DNA of 31,656 nucleotides from Saccoglossus kowalevskii (taxonomy: Eukaryota; Hemichordata; Enteropneusta; Harrimaniidae). Position numbers and translations under genes: made by a program. The first letter of the stretch is position 1. Each line of letters begins with the position of its first letter. The stretch spans positions 1 through 31,656 of the forward strand of contig NW_003150994.1 of assembly GCF_000003605.2 (NCBI RefSeq). Direction: 5' to 3'. The notes beneath the pieces were generated by a model that saw nothing but the letters and a program-made list of their open reading frames with translations, was not told where the DNA came from and did no database searches. Of this stretch, positions 30,737 to 31,656 are shown one piece after another.

Positions 30737-31656
30737 CAACTGCCATTATAACCAACTTTGCAGACAACTGCCGTTATAACCAACTTTGCAGACAACTGCC
30801 ATTACAACCAACTTTGCAGACAACTGCCATTATAACCAACTTTGCAGACAACTGCCGTTGTAACCAACTTTGCAGACAACTGCCATTATAACCAACTTTG
30901 CAGACAACTACCCTTATAACCAACTTTGTAGACAATCACCTTTATAACCAACTTTTCAGACAACTGGCTTTATAGCCAATTTTGAAGACAACTGCCTTAA
31001 TACCCAACTTTGCTGACAACTATCTTTATAACCAACATTGCAGACAACTGCCTTTATAACCAACTTTGCAGACAACTGCTTTTATAACCAACTTTGCAGA
31101 CAACTACCTTAATAACCAACTTTGAAGACAACTGCCTTTACAATAAACTTTGCAGACAACTGCCTTTATAACCAACTTTGCAGACAACTGCCTTCATAAC
31201 CAACTTTGCAGACAGCTGCCATTATAACCAACTTTGCAGACAACTGCCGTTATACCCAACTTTGCAGACAACTGCCGTTATAACCAACTTTGCAGAAAAC
31301 TGCCATTATAACCAACTTTGCAGACAACTGCCATTATAACCAACTTTGCAGACAACTGCCGTTATAACCAACTTTGCAGACAACTGCCGTTGTAACCAAC
31401 TTTGCAGACAACTGCCGTTGTAACCAACTTTGCAGACAACTGCCATTATAACCAACTTTGCAGACAACTGCCATTATAACCAACTTTGCAGACAACTGCC
31501 ATTATAACCAACTTTGCAGACAACTGCCATTATAACCAAATTTGCAGACAACTGCTGTTATACCCAACTTTGCAGACACTGCCATTATAACCAACTTTGC
31601 AGACACTGCCGTTATACCCAATACTTTGCAGACACTGCCTTAATAACCAACGTTGC
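30737..31656 (+). repeat. Short H run, last L piece and final H run to the window end
   Basis: H header (ATT, GTT, ATT with TACAACC, ATT, GTTG, ATT), L at 30908-31022 (GGCTTTATAGCC, CTATCTTTAT), the TACAATAAAC, CCTTCATAACC, GACAGCTGCC link, then CCATT/CCGTT units to the end. From 31570 the units degrade: three ACACT 27-mers and CCCAATACTTTG (two extra bases near 31621). The array is cut by the window edge, not ended. Confidence 0.82.

Larger units (their letters stand above)
1..31656 (+). repeat. 28-bp satellite array filling the whole window
   Basis: Every line of the sequence is built from a unit of about 28 bp: a conserved 18-base half ACTTTGCAGACAACTGCC and a variable 10-base half, most often ATTATAACCA, GTTATAACCA or TTTATAACCA. 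All units have the same orientation; I saw no inverted stretch. The window length allows about 1,130 units. Most are 28 bp, with scattered 27-mers (ACAACT shortened to ACACT), ten 37-mers and one 36-mer. No unique spacer, coding gene, transposon or RNA gene interrupts the array, and both window ends lie inside it, so its true length is unknown. The size and higher-order organisation are typical of eukaryotic satellite DNA; that assignment is inference. I do not recognise the family by name. Confidence 0.97.

Noticed and set aside
1-31656. CRISPR array, because the unit is 28 bp long
   Set aside because: There are no unique spacers between repeats; units abut directly and the variation lies within the unit. 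No cas-like gene is present.
1-31656. Plasmid or phage iterons, or a replication origin
   Set aside because: Iteron clusters are small and lie beside an initiator gene and AT-rich segment; here about 1,130 units fill the window with nothing else.
1-31656. Coding repeat protein (a long gene built of 28-residue repeats)
   Set aside because: The common unit gives a TAA in every frame within three units on both strands (TTATAA is self-complementary), so no frame stays open for more than about 86 codons.
1-31656. TATA-box promoters at each TTATAACC
   Set aside because: The motif is simply part of every unit; nothing distinguishes one copy as a promoter and there is no gene downstream.
1-31656. 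Telomeric repeat
   Set aside because: The unit is 28 bp and lacks G-rich short motifs such as TTAGGG or TTTAGGG; I saw no run of either.
1-31656. Ancient dimer origin of the unit from two CAACT-containing halves
   Set aside because: CAACT occurs twice per unit (CAACTTTG and CAACTGCC) but the spacing is 12 and 16 bases and the rest of the halves align poorly, so I could not support it.

Overview
The whole window is one uninterrupted satellite (tandem-repeat) array. The unit is about 28 bp, always head-to-tail on the + strand: a conserved 18-base half ACTTTGCAGACAACTGCC, then a variable 10-base half, typically (A/G/T)TTATAACCA. At 31,656 bp there is room for about 1,130 units. I see no unique sequence, transposon, RNA gene, CRISPR array or credible protein-coding gene. 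Open frames of 60-86 codons exist, but they only reread the repeat: 28 is not divisible by 3, so three units give a 28-residue period, and frames run on only where a variant unit removes the TAA in TTATAA. They begin at TTG, not ATG. An array of this size and internal organisation points to a eukaryotic nuclear genome (pericentromeric, subtelomeric or interstitial heterochromatin are all possible). The sequence does not let me name the organism or chromosome position.

The array is not a flat repeat. Two kinds of domain alternate. Homogeneous ('H') domains are runs of near-identical units differing mainly at CCATT versus CCGTT and at TATAACC, TGTAACC or TATACCC; the longest are about 18501-19840, 23756-24890, 26341-27228, 11766-12690, 8176-9020 and 5601-6320. 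Diverse ('D') domains consist of strongly diverged units in a fixed order that recurs many times. I call the ordered pieces L (ACCCTTAT / TTTGTAG / AATCACC / TTTTCAG / TTTTGAAG / TTAATACCC / TTTGCTGAC), M (GACGACTGCC / CCTAAATAACC / a 37-bp unit / AATCGCC / CTTTTTAACC), T (GGCTTTATAATAAAC / TTTGCAAAC / GGTTTCAT / CTGTGCAG / ATAACCCAC / TACAACAAAC / TACAATAAAC) and B (CCAACGTTGC / AAACAAC / CTGCAGTTATAAC / ATAAGCAAC). The usual layout is L, M, T, then an H run of variable length, so this is a higher-order repeat with a conserved ordered part and a variable-length core.

Layered on this are segmental duplications that can be aligned at constant offsets: 116-810 with 13854-14548 (13,738); 908-1642 with 17151-17884 (about 16,243); about 8830-9948 with 27229-28263 (18,399, with an in-register 84-bp deletion); 11190-11765 with 21274-21849 (10,084); 7527-8180 with 24911-25563 (about 17,383); 19841-20283 with 22248-22690 (2,407); 16509-17063 with 17850-18408 (1,342 to 1,345); 29423-29840 with 30319-30736 (896, exactly 32 units); and four long plus one truncated copy of block B (successive offsets 8,363, 2,611, 4,702 and 2,407). 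The pattern fits repeated unequal exchange or amplification. A few short stretches (811-905, 4262-4390, 10727-10850, 31570-31640) carry dense one-base deletions against intact copies and may be uncorrected read errors.

There is no gene system here. What deserves attention is the structure and evolution of the satellite, and whether it serves as a chromosomal (centromere-like or heterochromatin) element, which sequence alone cannot show. All comparisons were made by eye, so block edges are approximate to about one unit and identity is described rather than measured.
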